From Rallus limicola (taxonomy: Eukaryota > Chordata > Aves > Gruiformes > Rallidae), in the NCBI GenBank assembly GCA_022605955.1, contig JAKCOZ010000001.1, positions 80,836,520 through 80,900,519 on the forward strand: a DNA stretch of 64,000 nucleotides, read 5' to 3'. Every line of letters begins with the position of its first letter. The first letter of the stretch is position 1. This document shows positions 1 to 11,565 of the stretch, piece after piece. A program made the position numbers and the translations under genes. The notes beneath the pieces are model-generated. The model made no database searches and was not told where the DNA came from. It worked only from the letters and a program-made list of their open reading frames with translations.

Positions 1-125
1 AACAGCACATCTGGAATGACCTTGAGGCAAAAGAGGCCGTCTTGCAGGCATTCTGCTGCTCAGAGTAGCTAATCGGGTTACATCTAACTTCAGCCATCAT
101 TTCTCCTGTAAGCCATTTGAAAACT

Positions 126-127
<2 letters not shown>

Positions 128-156
<29 letters not shown>
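128..156. repeat. Poly-T homopolymer run (29 nt)
   Basis: An uninterrupted run of T on the plus strand. There is no recognisable retroelement body next to it, so I treat it as simple sequence rather than the poly-A tail of a reverse-strand retrocopy. Confidence 0.95.
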
Positions 157-158
<2 letters not shown>

Positions 159-1930
159 CTTCCTCAATGTTTTTAAGCTGCAAATAATCAGCATGATTTG
201 ATGAATACATCCGGAGACTGGAATTTCATTGTGTATTCTGATGTTACATATAAAGTGTCTGACACTCAAGCCCAGTTCCCTATTTCAAGAGCTGAGCAGA
301 TCTTTTTAAATCAGTCTGAATTTTGCCATTGACTTGAATTTAAATTGCTGGAAGGGCTCTTGTTTAGAGGGAAGATACCTAAAAGTTCCAGAATGAGGAC
401 ATCTGTTAGCCAGACATCGCTTCAGAATCCTGACTTTAGTAGAAAGTTTTAAAGTCTTTGTGGGAGATAATGGATGGCTCTGGGGAACTGCAGAGTATTC
501 AGACTAACCATCTAGACAGAAGTTTCTGAGTCTGGGGACTGTTCAGTATAGAAATGCCGGAATCACAAGCAAAAATATCACAGTAGGTCACCCAATTCTC
601 CTAAAAAAGAAAATCATCCTTTTAAGTTGCAAAATCCTACTGTCTAAAGGTGTGCCGGAGTAGAATAGTTCAGGCATTAAAACTGTGACTGTTACTAAAT
701 TCACCCTCACCGGTATTTGTTCCGTGCAACTGCTGTTTCCTCTTCCTAATTCACATTATAGTGGAGGTTGTTTTGTTTATCCACATGAATAGATAAGCTC
801 ATGAAATGGTCTCAAGCAGCAAATGGCTTTGGAAGGCAGACAAAGTGAACTAATCTCCAGTTTATAAACGTATGGTGATGCTGAAAGAACAAATGCATCA
901 GCAAGCAACTTTAAAGATGAATTGGGGTGTGGAGTTTCTGAAGGAAAGGAGTTGGAGGTGACAGAGCACAATGCTGCCCGAGCACAATGACACACTGAGT
1001 AGAGAAATTTGATTATATAAAGAGGGATAATAGATGAATCAACTAGAAAAACAGACACCAGAGAGAGCAGGGAGAAAAGAAAAAGAAAAGAACCATTTGA
1101 CCGTAGGAAAATAAAATGAAGAGAACTTAGCAGTTTCCTACTAGCCAGCCTTTGAAATTGAAAAGAGTGTATGAAGTTTTTTAAAACTCATTTGTTTCTT
1201 AGACTGCTGGGGAAAGGAGACTGCAAGGGAAGAAGTGACTCTGCTGTCATATGGCTCAAACTGCTTCAAAGATCTGCCCAGTGTGATAAATAGTGCAAAG
1301 CCCTCTGTGATCTCTGGATGAAAGTCACGATACTAAGTCCAAAAAAATCGTTCAGAGGCCAAGTCCAGCAATCCTCAGTCCTGATTTGGGCAAAATCGCC
1401 ATTGTTTTACACATGGGTGTCTGAAAAACAGAGGATACAAGGGCATTGAGCCAACTACTTTTTTTTTTTCCTTCTTTTTTTTAAATTTATTGTAGAAAAA
1501 AAAAAAGCTGAATGGCTTTTCAGGGTGGAGGAAATTGTGAGAAAGGGAGGGGGCCACCCACTTGTAATTCAAGGCTGAGTAGATTCTCCACTAGTCTCTT
1601 TCCACCTGCCCCCAATTTGCTTTATTCTTTGCATCTTTCATTCGAGACCAGTCTTTCAGCCCGAAAGGAGAAGTTTGCCCAAAGTTATGGGCAAGACATC
1701 TGAATGGAAACCGTTCTGCACATTCAGTGACAGCATTTGCAGTGAAATGCAAACTAGTCACAAAGCAGTAGGATTAGCTGGGTGTTCAAGCAGAGGGAGG
1801 CCAGGTACAAATGCTTTGATAGCATGATGGATCCAAATTAGAATTAAACACCTTTTAAGCATCTTAAAAACAACAGTCTCACATCTGGATCAGGATGTAT
1901 CCTTCTTTCCACCACCCACTCCCCACTTCT

Positions 1931-1965
1931 CTTCCTCCCCTCGCCCCTCCCCCCCCCCTCCCCCC
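1931..1965. repeat. C-rich homopyrimidine tract
   Basis: Almost pure C/T with a single G, including long C runs. The complementary strand is G-rich and could in principle fold into a quadruplex. No CpG island or gene start accompanies it. Confidence 0.8.
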
Positions 1966-2370
1966 GCTTGCATCTGTGTACAATGAAATCATAGTCAAAG
2001 CAAAGCAAGCAACTATGTTTGGTTTTCCTTAGGGCTATATTGAAATCAATGAAGCATCTTCGTGATCTATTGTTCTTAACAATGTACATGCTGAGTCACT
2101 CCCTCAGCATCTTCTTCTTGCAGTTCAGGGTAGAATTTCACCTGGGGTTTCAGTGATTGTTTGGGAGGCTGGGGGAGGATTGTGGCTGCTTTCCTTTTCC
2201 TTGGGAGTAAGCTTTCCTAGTGCTGGTAACCTTTGCAATTACTGAGTAATAAGAAAGGCAGTTATTTGGGTGCCATTCTTTTCAAGTGTTGAAGCCACTG
2301 CGAGTTTGGAAGAGCTCAGCAGAATGCCTAACACATTGCAGACGCAGGCATCACGCTGTGCTTCACAGGC

Positions 2371-2551
2371 AGTCTTAACTCAGGCAAACTCGCACCAAAG
2401 TCAGATGAGGTTCTCCCCGAGTGAGAAATGAGTTAAAAACTGAGGCAAGATCCTGATCTTTTACCCAGGCACAACTCCAACAACTTTAGAAGAGTTGCTT
2501 TTGACTTACAGCATTGTAACAGAGATCAGAATCTGGGCTTCAATAAGGACT
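2371..2551. repeat. Old palindromic interspersed repeat relic (sauropsid type)
   Basis: The order of motifs (CTCAGGCAAACTC, a complementary gagtgag segment, GATCCTGATC, ACAACTCC ... GAGTTGC, then AACAGAGATCAGAATCTGG) matches, from memory, a decayed repeat seen widely in turtle, crocodilian and bird DNA. That repeat reads roughly as CTCAGGCAAAACTCC / GAGTTTTGCCTGAG followed by a second palindromic half. Internal self-complementarity is visible, e.g. acaactc against gagttgc at about 2471-2500. Family name uncertain; divergence is high. Confidence 0.5.
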
Positions 2552-4814
2552 TTGGCATTTAGCCCCACTTCTGTGTAGACCTTTTTTTTTTTTTTTTTTT
2601 TTAAATGGACAATTGCATTGACTTTAATAACCCTTACCTCAAAGTTCACTTGAAAGAAAATAAGACTTTTTATTTAAGGGGAGGGGGAAAAAAAACCCCT
2701 AAAAATAAAAGTTTAGCTATGGTCAGCCAGGGTGGGAAATTCCATTGTGGCTGCAAGCCCATGGCAGGTAGAGTGGAATTTAATGAAGGAAACTGCTGTG
2801 TTTTTGTGTCTTTCTGTATGTTTTTCCTTTAAAACCAAGAGCTGGGCAGGCTTCCCATTTGACCTGATGTGACCCAAGCAAATTGCTTCTTATATAAAAA
2901 CAACTGCAGACTTGGAGAATGTGAAAATGCACTGTATCCTTTTTCCAACTCAGGGAAAATGAAAGCCTGAGAAACAGGACGGCCCTGTCAATACTCGTTG
3001 AGCGAAACTATCACTCAAGCCCGATAAAGAGAGATTAGAACAGGCTTCCTTATGCCAGAGGGATTCATTATAAGTTAGATCTCTTTATGTTGGTTTGTTT
3101 TTTGGTTGTTTTTTTTTTTTTTTTAAACAGACACACTTACCGTCAGTATGAGAAAAATCCATTTTTCAGATCGTGGTTTTTTTGTGAAGGGAGGAGAAAA
3201 GAAGTGCTTGTAAAGGAGGACAGAGAAAGACAGAGGGGAAATAAAAGGTTTTAACTAATGCGCCGAAATGAAAAGAAATAAATTGATAATTGTTGAAATG
3301 TAGGCAAAAAGCCCAGATTTTGTCTTTTGCTGTAACTTGGGAGAGCACAGGCGCAGGGATTCAGGGTGTGTCTGGTGATATTGTATTCAGATGTGTTGCC
3401 TTGGCATGTGTACTGACGGATTTATTTAAAAAACAAAGAAAAAAAAAAAGCATTGTGTGCTCGTGAAATGACTTCATAAAATCCTTCCCTTTATGAATTA
3501 TTTTGATCACAGGGCTTGTTGTTTAAATTTCTAAAGTACTGTGCTTTTTTTTTTTAATTGCCTGCTTTTCAGAACTGTCTGTTCTCAAGTTGGCACCTTC
3601 CGCATAGCAGCATGCAGAGATTAAAGGAGAAGGGGAGGGAGGGGAGGTGCGGAGGCTTGCATCAGACCTAAGGGGTGATGCGGTGCATAAGCAGGCTCAC
3701 ATCTTCTACGGGTCACCCCTGGAACAAGGCTTGCGCTCTCAGCCACTCTTCTCTCCCACAGGCCTGTCTAATCAGCAGCACCTATGTCAAGGAGAGACAA
3801 GCAAACACTTGAAGAACTGCCGTGTGCTGCCATGTCTTAGGAGGCAGGATAGACTTTTGTTTGCTGTGCCTTGATAAAATGGAGGTGAAGGGCTCCCTGC
3901 TCAGGAAAGCAAGGTGCTGTAGTACTTCCCAGGTCTGATGAGGCCTGCCTCCCCAAAGCACGGGTTTTGCTTGTGCTCAGTGGGCTGGTGATGATCAATT
4001 GAGTTTTCTCCCTGCTGTGGCTCACGGTTACAGCTGATAGACACAGTGAGCACTCCTGGAGTGGCACGCTGAAGGGGCGGAGGTACAGAAGCAGGCTCTC
4101 CTGACAGTTTAGCTCCAAATGTTGTGTTAAGGACCTGCGAAGTCAGTGGTACCATCACTTCCCCAAGATCAACGTTCATCACAGTCAACATACAGGTACT
4201 GCATTCATCCAGAAGTTACGAAGATACTAGAATGTTTTACTGGATGAAAATACAGTACTGGTAATCAGGGGAGCTGGGCTTCAGTTGCTGCTGCTTCTTT
4301 TCGTTTGCTGGGAGCCATTTACAAGGTATTTTTTTGTTACTTGATAGGGTCTGAAGTAAGGTGGTACTTATGACAGCCCTCCAGGAGTATTTTTGCTCTT
4401 GTAAAGAAGGAGATCAGAACAGTACTAGCCTGAAAAGGACTGTGAGCTTTTTATTGCAAGGTTGTACTTGAAACATTAGGATTTCCAAAGGAAGTTGGTA
4501 TTTCTGTCAGAAATGCTTGCATTTTAAGAAGGTGGTACACAGATTCATGAGCCTAGCACTGATTTGAGGAGAGGCATAATAGTTTTATGTTACACATATT
4601 AATTTATTCGGGTCTCTTCTCATTACCCTGTCTGCTGAGCAAACAGCTGGCAGCTGCACTTATAAGTGCATGTAAGGTGACTGCGAACACTGATTCAGGG
4701 TTCTAGATTATGGTGAAGTTGCTGATTTTCATGAAAGCAAAGGATCCTTGTCTGGCTGACTGGATGTGGTGTTAGAGCTTTGCCTCACTCTTTACTGGTA
4801 AGACCAGTTGTTAT
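2552..4814. other. Non-coding stretch, no gene seen
   Basis: Contains T runs at 2582-2602 and 3109-3124. Small overlapping frames on both strands around 3837-4191 look like chance: none has a recognisable domain, and no splice or promoter context accompanies them. Otherwise unique AT-rich sequence. Confidence 0.6.
2582..2602. repeat. Poly-T run (21 nt)
   Basis: An uninterrupted T run ending in TTAAATGG. Simple sequence, with no adjacent retroelement recognised. Confidence 0.95.
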
Positions 4815-5650
4815 CAACTCAGGAGTACCCAGCCCCCTGAGCTGAAAAGACTGAGCAGAATGAAGTACCCCTTAATCCAGGGGGAAATGGCTAGTGTCAT
4901 GCTGCACCACTTAAACACGAACAAGTCTGTGAGGCTACGTAGGATCCACCCGAGGGTACTGAGGGAGCTGTTGGAAGTGCTCACCAAGCCACTTTCCATC
5001 AGCCGGCAGTGTGCCCAGGTGGCCAAGAAGGCAAACAGCACCCTGGCTTGTATCAGAAATAGTGTGGCCAGCAGGACTCAGGAAGTGCTCGTCCCCCTGT
5101 ACTTGGTGCTGATGAGTCTGCACCCTGGCTGCTATGTTCCATTTTTGGTCCCTCACTACCAGAAAGACCTCGAGGTGCTAGAACATGTCCAAAGAAGAGC
5201 AGTGAAACTGGTGAAGGGTCTAGAGCACAAGTCCTGTGAGGAGCAGCTGAGGGAACTGGGATTGTTTAGCCTGGAGCAAAGGAGGCTGCAGGGGCACCTA
5301 CCTTATCACTCCCTACAACTCCCTGAAAGAAGGTTGTAGCTAGGTGGGTGTGAGTCTCTTGTCCCAAGTAATAAGTGATAGAACAAGAGGAAATGGCCTC
5401 AAGTAGTGCCAGGGGAGGTTTAGATTGGATGTTAGGAAAAATTTCTTCACCAAAATGGTTATCAAGCTCTGGAACAGACTTCCCAGGGGAATGATTGAGT
5501 CACCATCCCTGGAAGTATTTAAAAGATGTGTAGCTGTAGTGCTCAGAGACATGATGACATGGTTTAGTGGTGGACTTGGTATTGTTAGGTTAATGGTTGG
5601 ACTCAGTGATCTTAAGGATCTTTTCCAACCTAAATGATTCTATGAATCTT
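4815..5650 (+). mobile_element. CR1 LINE, 5'-truncated and internally deleted, sense strand
   Basis: Strong resemblance to avian CR1. The left part encodes a peptide like the start of the CR1 reverse-transcriptase domain (residues IHPRVLREL and KPLSI). The right part encodes the conserved C-terminal stretch ([65 protein letters not shown]). The 3' end reads TTTTCCAACCTAAATGATTC followed by a short ATTCTATG-like terminus, as expected for CR1, which lacks a poly-A tail. The segment that should join the two coding parts is missing near 5000. The left boundary is approximate. CR1 copies are retrotransposed by target-primed reverse transcription and are usually 5'-truncated, as here. Confidence 0.95.
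4860..5637 (+). pseudogene. Decayed CR1 ORF2 (reverse transcriptase) fragment
   Basis: This is the coding remnant inside the CR1 copy. A 159-codon open frame (4860-5339) starts in the N-terminal part of the reverse-transcriptase domain and then jumps to the C-terminal region. The central palm with the catalytic aspartates is absent. Compared with the usual CR1 sequence there is a net insertion around 5300-5320 that shifts the frame, and in the original frame a TAG stop at 5341-5343 where a GAG glutamate codon is expected. The frame then continues from about 5425 to 5637 to the end of the ORF. No intact enzyme can be made. Comparison to family sequence is from memory. Confidence 0.9.
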
Positions 5651-8600
5651 AGCTGCATGCAGTTTTTCTGCAAGTAGCATAACTTCCAGGTCCTGGTAAG
5701 CTGGCTTTTAACCCTGTACAGGAAAGCTCCAGACAGACAAATGATGGAAACCCTGTTATCTTATTCTACAGAATTTGACTCATAGTTTAGAGACACTTTG
5801 TTCCCAGAAAGTCTTTTCCATAGCTTAATATATCTTAATTCTGATAGAAAAATAAGACTATATGTAGAAATTTCCTGTTTACTTTAGGTCCTTTTCCTTT
5901 GCAGATTAGACATCACTCTAATCTTCAGAACTAAACTTTGGGCGACCACAGATGAGTGCCATTCAACATTTCCTTGATCCTTGATGCCAACTGTTCTTGT
6001 CCTTTAGCAAGGAGGCCGCATTGTATTTTACATTATCAGGCTTACACAGAACTATACTGGCCTGAATGTGCCTTTTTATTTCCTCTGTGTAAACACTAGG
6101 ACCACTTCATGCATGACTCCATCAAGGGCTGGAGACTAAGCCATCTAACATTTTGTTATATATATTAATCCATTCGTCCAGTATCAGCTGATTGTACCTG
6201 GCACGAGTTATTTGTCATCAACATGACTTTCTCTAGTTCATTCAGTTGGTTTTACTGGGCTGTTAACAGGTTTAAACTATCCACACAAATGTTTTTTCCA
6301 GCCTGGGCTGTTTCTGTGGCATCCAATGAAAAGTGCAATATCCACATCAACAAAATGTTGTGGCATTCTATTGAGCAAACTTTGGGAGGATTCCTACTTC
6401 AGGAGCTTGTTGGGACATGCAAACATTTCAGTGAAATACAACTTTTCTTAAAGGAAATTAAGTCATGTGCTTCATTTTCGTTAGCCTAGTCTCACTGTTT
6501 CTTAGGGATGTTTAGAAACACATGGTTTCAGCAGTACGTCCAGTACCTGGACTGACAGCTTGGTCCTTTTTAATCATTTTACAGGACAAAACAGTGGGAG
6601 ACAGTTTAGGGACACGGGTATCTTTCTGAGGTTTGAAAGTGATGCACTGTAAGGTGTCTACGTTTTTGGCAATGGGCTTTAGAACTGTTTTGAATTCCAG
6701 CAAAAGGCATAAGGAAATCCCTAAAAAGAGGTCACAGGGCATTTGGCAGATCATGGAAAAAATCCTATTGCGTGTCAGTTCTCCTAGTTTGGGCAGACTG
6801 TCACAGGACCGTGTCATCATGTGTCATCTGTTACTCAAGTTAGATAAATTCTCGGCTGCTTTTTTTAGCCCATACTCTTTTATTGATCTCTGAGGAAATG
6901 TTGCCCAAGAAAGAAGTGAATAGTGCTTGAGGATTCCACACTGAATTTTTATGTTCCTGTTCTTGACCGTGGATGTGACCATATTTCTGAGTGAAAGGCA
7001 GGACAAAATGAAAATGTTGTTCTGTGAAAAGCAGAGGAAGGAATTTCTGGTTTAGACATCCAAATTAAGGTATCAGCAGGAGATTTGCATTCTGTTTAGA
7101 ATATTTCTAATTTGTACAAGCCCATGTGGACCTATTCCTTTCTCATTTAATGGCACACCCAGAACTTCCATTGGCTTCAGTGCAATTATTCTTACAGCTC
7201 CGGGAACTTTCCCAATAAGCCTGCACCGAAGACCATTTAGCTATATGGGAATGCTTCCAGTAACATCTGTATGCCCTGGCCTGGGCTGCGTGTGCAGGTA
7301 CTTCTGAGCTGAGTACCACTGAAGATAATCTGTGCTCTTGTTTAAAGGATATAAACCAAATGAATTTCTCTGATCAATAGTACTTTTTCAATTTCAGAAT
7401 TAGAAAGAACAGGGAAAGCAACCCGTAAGAATTATAAAAAAATATACATGATGGATACTGCAATCTGCAATGTGTAATGGCTCAGAACAGAAATTTGTTT
7501 CTTCTAGAATTCGAGCATGTCACTGATTTTGGGACATCTCGGTTCTACTGAGAACTCCATTTGCATATATTGCAATACAGTACATATACATTTTATGTTA
7601 TATATTTGTTACATTTTCAGAGCAGTGACAGTAATATAAACACTGGTATTAGTATTTTGATTTTTGGTAGGTTTCTTTATCTGAAAAAAAAGTCTAATGG
7701 AACTTACAAAACTCAGGTCTTTGTCTTGAGGATACTTATCACTACTTATTAAAATGTGTGACTAGTCCTATAGGACTGACAATTCAGGGGAATAGCTAAC
7801 CAGATGTAGGCTGAGTATATGAGTGCATGTTCTCATAATCAGTGGGTTAAAATTTTAAAGAAATGGCACAGGAATCTTGTCATCTACTTCAGAAAACCAG
7901 GACTGCTTTTGGAATAGGCAACAAGAGCATTATTCACTAAGCTAAGGTAGAGAGGGAGAAAACTTAAGGCTGTTGAAACTGCAAAATGGACTGAAATGAG
8001 AAAATTGTATTTACCCAGTTTGGAATCTGGCAGGCACACTCGAAATACCTTTTTTCTTTCTTTCTTATTCACGAAGAGTGGCAGGATTTGAGTTAGGTCT
8101 GAAGTCAAAATAAATACGATACCTCACTTGAGAAGAACTTACCTCATTTATTTAAAAATTCATATAAATCATTCAACGGGGTTGAGTGGTATTTTATTTG
8201 GTTAAATCAGGGTTTGAGGTTTGTAAAGTTTAAACTTGGTCCCCTTTTGAGAGTGATTTAAGACAGGAATGCTATAATCATCTAGTTATATGAGGCTGGA
8301 GCAGGTGCAGGGTATGGAAAAAGTTCTTTTCTCCTCCATCTGTTCTCTGAAGAACTATTTAATTCTTCTTGCAGGAATCTGTTAAAAGCTTTTCCTAAGG
8401 TTTCCCTGTGGGCAGACAATTTGCTGGAGAACCCCACAGGCAGTGCCTCTGGATGCACTGGGAGTAACTTGTGCGCAGGCTCTTTCTGCTTCTCCAGGTG
8501 GAGTAAGAGAAGCAGGAAAGCATGCTCAGGGATTCTCTCAGTACCTTTCTTCTGAGTACAGCAGAGACTGGACTGACTGAAGAGTAGCATTGTGATCCAT

Positions 8601-9096
8601 TTCTGCTCAGGGGAAGAATATTACTTCCTGTTGTATTGAAAACAATGAATGGATTTAGGCTGGTTTCACTGCATCTGTCAGTTATTCCGGCTTTGGGTTT
8701 TGAATATCCAAACAATTGGTAAGCGAAAGCGAAACCACCTTGAAAAAGCTTAATTTGTAGTGGCTTCTGCTTCTGAGTCAAGGCAACTTGAGTTTATCAG
8801 GCTAGATGTCATGTTGTTGGGAAAATGAGCTGTGCTAGAGTCCTTTCTTTGTGACAGGGGTCCCCAGATGACTGGGCTCTGGATTTTTTTAAACTCAGGG
8901 TCATATTCTCTTTTTAGTGCAGATTTCTTCACACTTCTGCTAATGTTAATGGGATTCATGCATAAAACCCTTTTGTAGATACAGAGGAAGGGATCCCAAA
9001 TGTTTTATTCTTCCCATCTATATATTGAGAATGCCATCAGATGAGAAGGAAGAGTACCAGTTTACAGCATATAGAAGTATTAGAGGAATTCCCCCA
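5651..9096. other. Non-coding stretch, no gene seen
   Basis: Open frames reach at most 128 codons (minus strand, 8395-8781) and overlap others on the same strand, which is typical of chance. A short segment at about 7150-7200 (acttccattggcttcagtgc) resembles a fragment of the same old sauropsid repeat type as at 2.4 kb, but is too short to call. Confidence 0.55.
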
Positions 9097-9121
9097 ACAC
9101 ACACACACACACACACACACC
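9097..9121. repeat. (AC)n dinucleotide microsatellite
   Basis: About 12 uninterrupted AC units flanked by C runs. One of the few pure dinucleotide arrays in the window and potentially polymorphic. Confidence 0.95.
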
Positions 9122-9885
9122 CCCACAGCAGAACAGAAGCATATGCGTAGAGGAGATGTCTGTAAAGTTGTGTGTGAGCTTGGATTTAAACTTCCTTCAA
9201 GCTCTGAAAGTGCTGGAATCCAGCATTTGGATGTGACCCATCACAACTTTGTGAACTGACAGGGTCAAACTTGCAGTGAAGGGTAAAAGCCCCTCCTGCT
9301 TAACTTTGGAAATCTGAAAGACAGAATTTTTGATTCTTCTCTAAAATAACTAAAGAGAAATGGGTCCTTGCAGAGCATGATTTATTCTCCTCCTTTGATA
9401 GACCTGTTATTACAGGACAAATTTCTCTTTACAGGTTCCTGACTCTATCCACCAGTTAGCAAGGGTACCTGGCTAAATGCAGAATTTACAGATAGCTGAA
9501 ATAAGTGAGCTGAATTCTACCCAATGTTGCCACACTTTGATGTGTTCAGGAAAATGATAGCAGGTCATCTTCATTTCTAATTTGAGCTTTGCTGTTGGCT
9601 TTTCCATGAGCTGACATTGATTGGCTGAAATGGACCTTTAACTTGAGACAGTGATCGGGCTCACAGACAGCACAGTGTTGAATGCAGGGAGATCCTCCAT
9701 ATTTCCAGAGTGTTGTCACTGTCTATTCCCAAAAGCCTTGGTATCTCAGAAAGTGTTTAAGCAAAAGATGCCATGCTGCAGTAATGCATGTTGCCACTGG
9801 ATACTGTGTTCACCAATCCGGTCCTTCCCTACTGGGGAAGTTAGGCCAGAGGAGATTAGAAAGCTGGCACTACCCTCGCAGTTCA

Positions 9886-9920
9886 GCACAGTGCAGAGGA
9901 TTTCTGCACAGTGCAGAGGA
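9886..9920. repeat. Short tandem duplication, 20-bp period
   Basis: The 15-mer GCACAGTGCAGAGGA occurs at 9886-9900 and again at 9906-9920, giving a 20-bp offset. The spacer TTTCT separates the exact copies. A small local duplication of no evident function. Confidence 0.85.
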
Positions 9921-11423
9921 CCAGAGGTAACGGTGAACAAGCCACCCTGAGAAAGGAGAAGCGGCACAGGTATGACAGCACAGCGCTCTACCCAAGGTAA
10001 TAATAAGCACTGCCTCTTCAAAGCTTTTTTTTTTTTGTTCAGGTGCACCATGTTCTGCTGTGCAGACCTGGGTTTGATCCTGTGTGCTGTGCTCTTCTCT
10101 GCTGGTTGGTTATACAACCCTTTTCTGATTGACATTGGGGCTAGCTGTGGAAATAAGAAACAGCATTGACTCCAAGACACCGTTCAGTTAGGTATTTGTA
10201 GTTCACAAAGCAGTTTTTCAGCACGACATTGCAATACCTTTGCAGTTTTTACCACTGTTTTGCCAATACTTAGGTAAGACAGTATTGTTTGTGGTTTTCA
10301 TTACTAGCTTTACTGGTTGAATTCAACCCCACCTCCAGGTTTAATGAGCCCATGGAAGCCCATCAACTAAAAAGCCTCTTGGGGTTTCTTTGACCACTAC
10401 GTAGCACTAGACTGCTATAGGGGACTGTTATGTCATTAATGTGAGAGAAGGGCCTGTCATTGCTAGTCCTCCTGCCCAGGAGGCAAGAGCGTTACTCTTG
10501 TGCTTTCCAGTTGTTCCCTGCAAGTCCGGTAGACAAAGAGCTGAGCCAGCTCATGGAGCAAGTCCCAGGTACACAGTGCTGCTACCATGCCAAAGAATTG
10601 TATGTTGGTCACTTTAGACTCTGTGTGCATGCTCAGATATATGTAGATGTATTGTATATATAATTTATGTATAAATGTAGAAGAGTATGCAGGGATACCT
10701 ATATGCACCCAAGGGGAGCACTGCATTTAGGAGCTTCACTTCAAATGACCCTCAAGTTAAAGCTTGAAGGTAATCTGAATACCCATACCTCTCCTCCTTT
10801 CTTCTCCATAAAAGGACCATGCATGTTGCATATCCACCTCACAAATTTGTTCTTTCTAGACAATTCTGAATAATGAGATCGAGACCGTATTTGTCTTAAG
10901 GAAGTGTGGGTGGTGAGAGCAGTTATTTCTATGATAATGAAAGCATGTTTCTGATACATGAAAGAGTTCTACTAATCCTGGTTTCTAATAGTGCTGTCTC
11001 TGACAATATTTTCCTTTTGTGGCTTCGAGTAGATCACATCACCTCTTTGCCACTGTCTTCCCATTGCAAAGAGCCATTGTGAGCCTTGACTAAGAAATAC
11101 TTGAAAGGATTTTTGCGAATGAAAGCTAGGTGTGAAAGTGCATGGATAGAAAACCAAACAGTATGATCCTGGACTGTTTTTTTCCCATAGGCATCCTGAT
11201 GGACTTTACCTGAAACTTAGCTCTGTATCTGTGAGCTTTAAAAATCAAAGACAGTATCTGTAGCATTACAGTTTTACTCACTATAGAGACATTTGAAATG
11301 CGTTACTCTCTGGAGGCCAGCAAGCAGAGTCAAGTTAAGTGATGTGTTACGGGCCCCTTTGTGGGACAAAAGCATGACAAGAGAAAGTACTCTCTTTTCC
11401 AGGTTGTGGGTTGTGACTTGACA

Positions 11424-11478
11424 TTGTATATATATACATACATGTATACTGTGTGTACTATGTATATATCCATATAGG
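11424..11478. repeat. TATA/CATA-rich degenerate microsatellite
   Basis: Alternating pyrimidine-purine sequence with interrupted TATATA, CATACATG and TATGTATATA blocks. It ends immediately 5' of the CR1 fragment that follows. Confidence 0.7.
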
Positions 11479-11484
11479 TATACT

Positions 11485-11564
11485 GTGTCCCTGGCCATGG
11501 CAGGGGGTCTGGAACTAAATGGTCTTTGAGGTCCCTTCCAACCCAAACTGTTCTGTGATTCTCT
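11485..11564 (+). mobile_element. CR1 LINE 3' end, short fragment, sense strand
   Basis: The segment reads as a typical CR1 3' untranslated tail: a CATGGCAGGGGGT block, GGAACTAAATGGTCTTTGAG, then GTCCCTTCCAACCCAAAC and TTCTGTGATTCTC at the end. Only about 80 bp remain, so it is a severely 5'-truncated copy. It differs in subfamily signature from the copy at 4.8-5.65 kb, whose tail has the TTTTCCAACCTAAATGATTC version. Confidence 0.9.
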
Positions 11565-11565
11565 A

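Larger units (their letters stand above)
1..2370. other. Non-coding stretch, no gene seen
   Basis: No open frame above 93 codons and none resembles a known protein. It holds a 29-nt poly-T run (128-156), a shorter T/A-rich patch near 1459-1506 and a C-rich pyrimidine tract at 1931-1965. The rest is unremarkable AT-leaning unique sequence. Confidence 0.6.
9122..11484. other. Non-coding stretch, no gene seen
   Basis: The longest open frame is 144 codons (minus, 9746-10180), overlapped by unrelated frames on the other strand. A 20-bp tandem duplication lies at 9886-9920. AT-rich alternating sequence lies at 10630-10680, and TATA/CATA-rich sequence at 11424-11478, directly upstream of a CR1 3' end. 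Confidence 0.55.
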
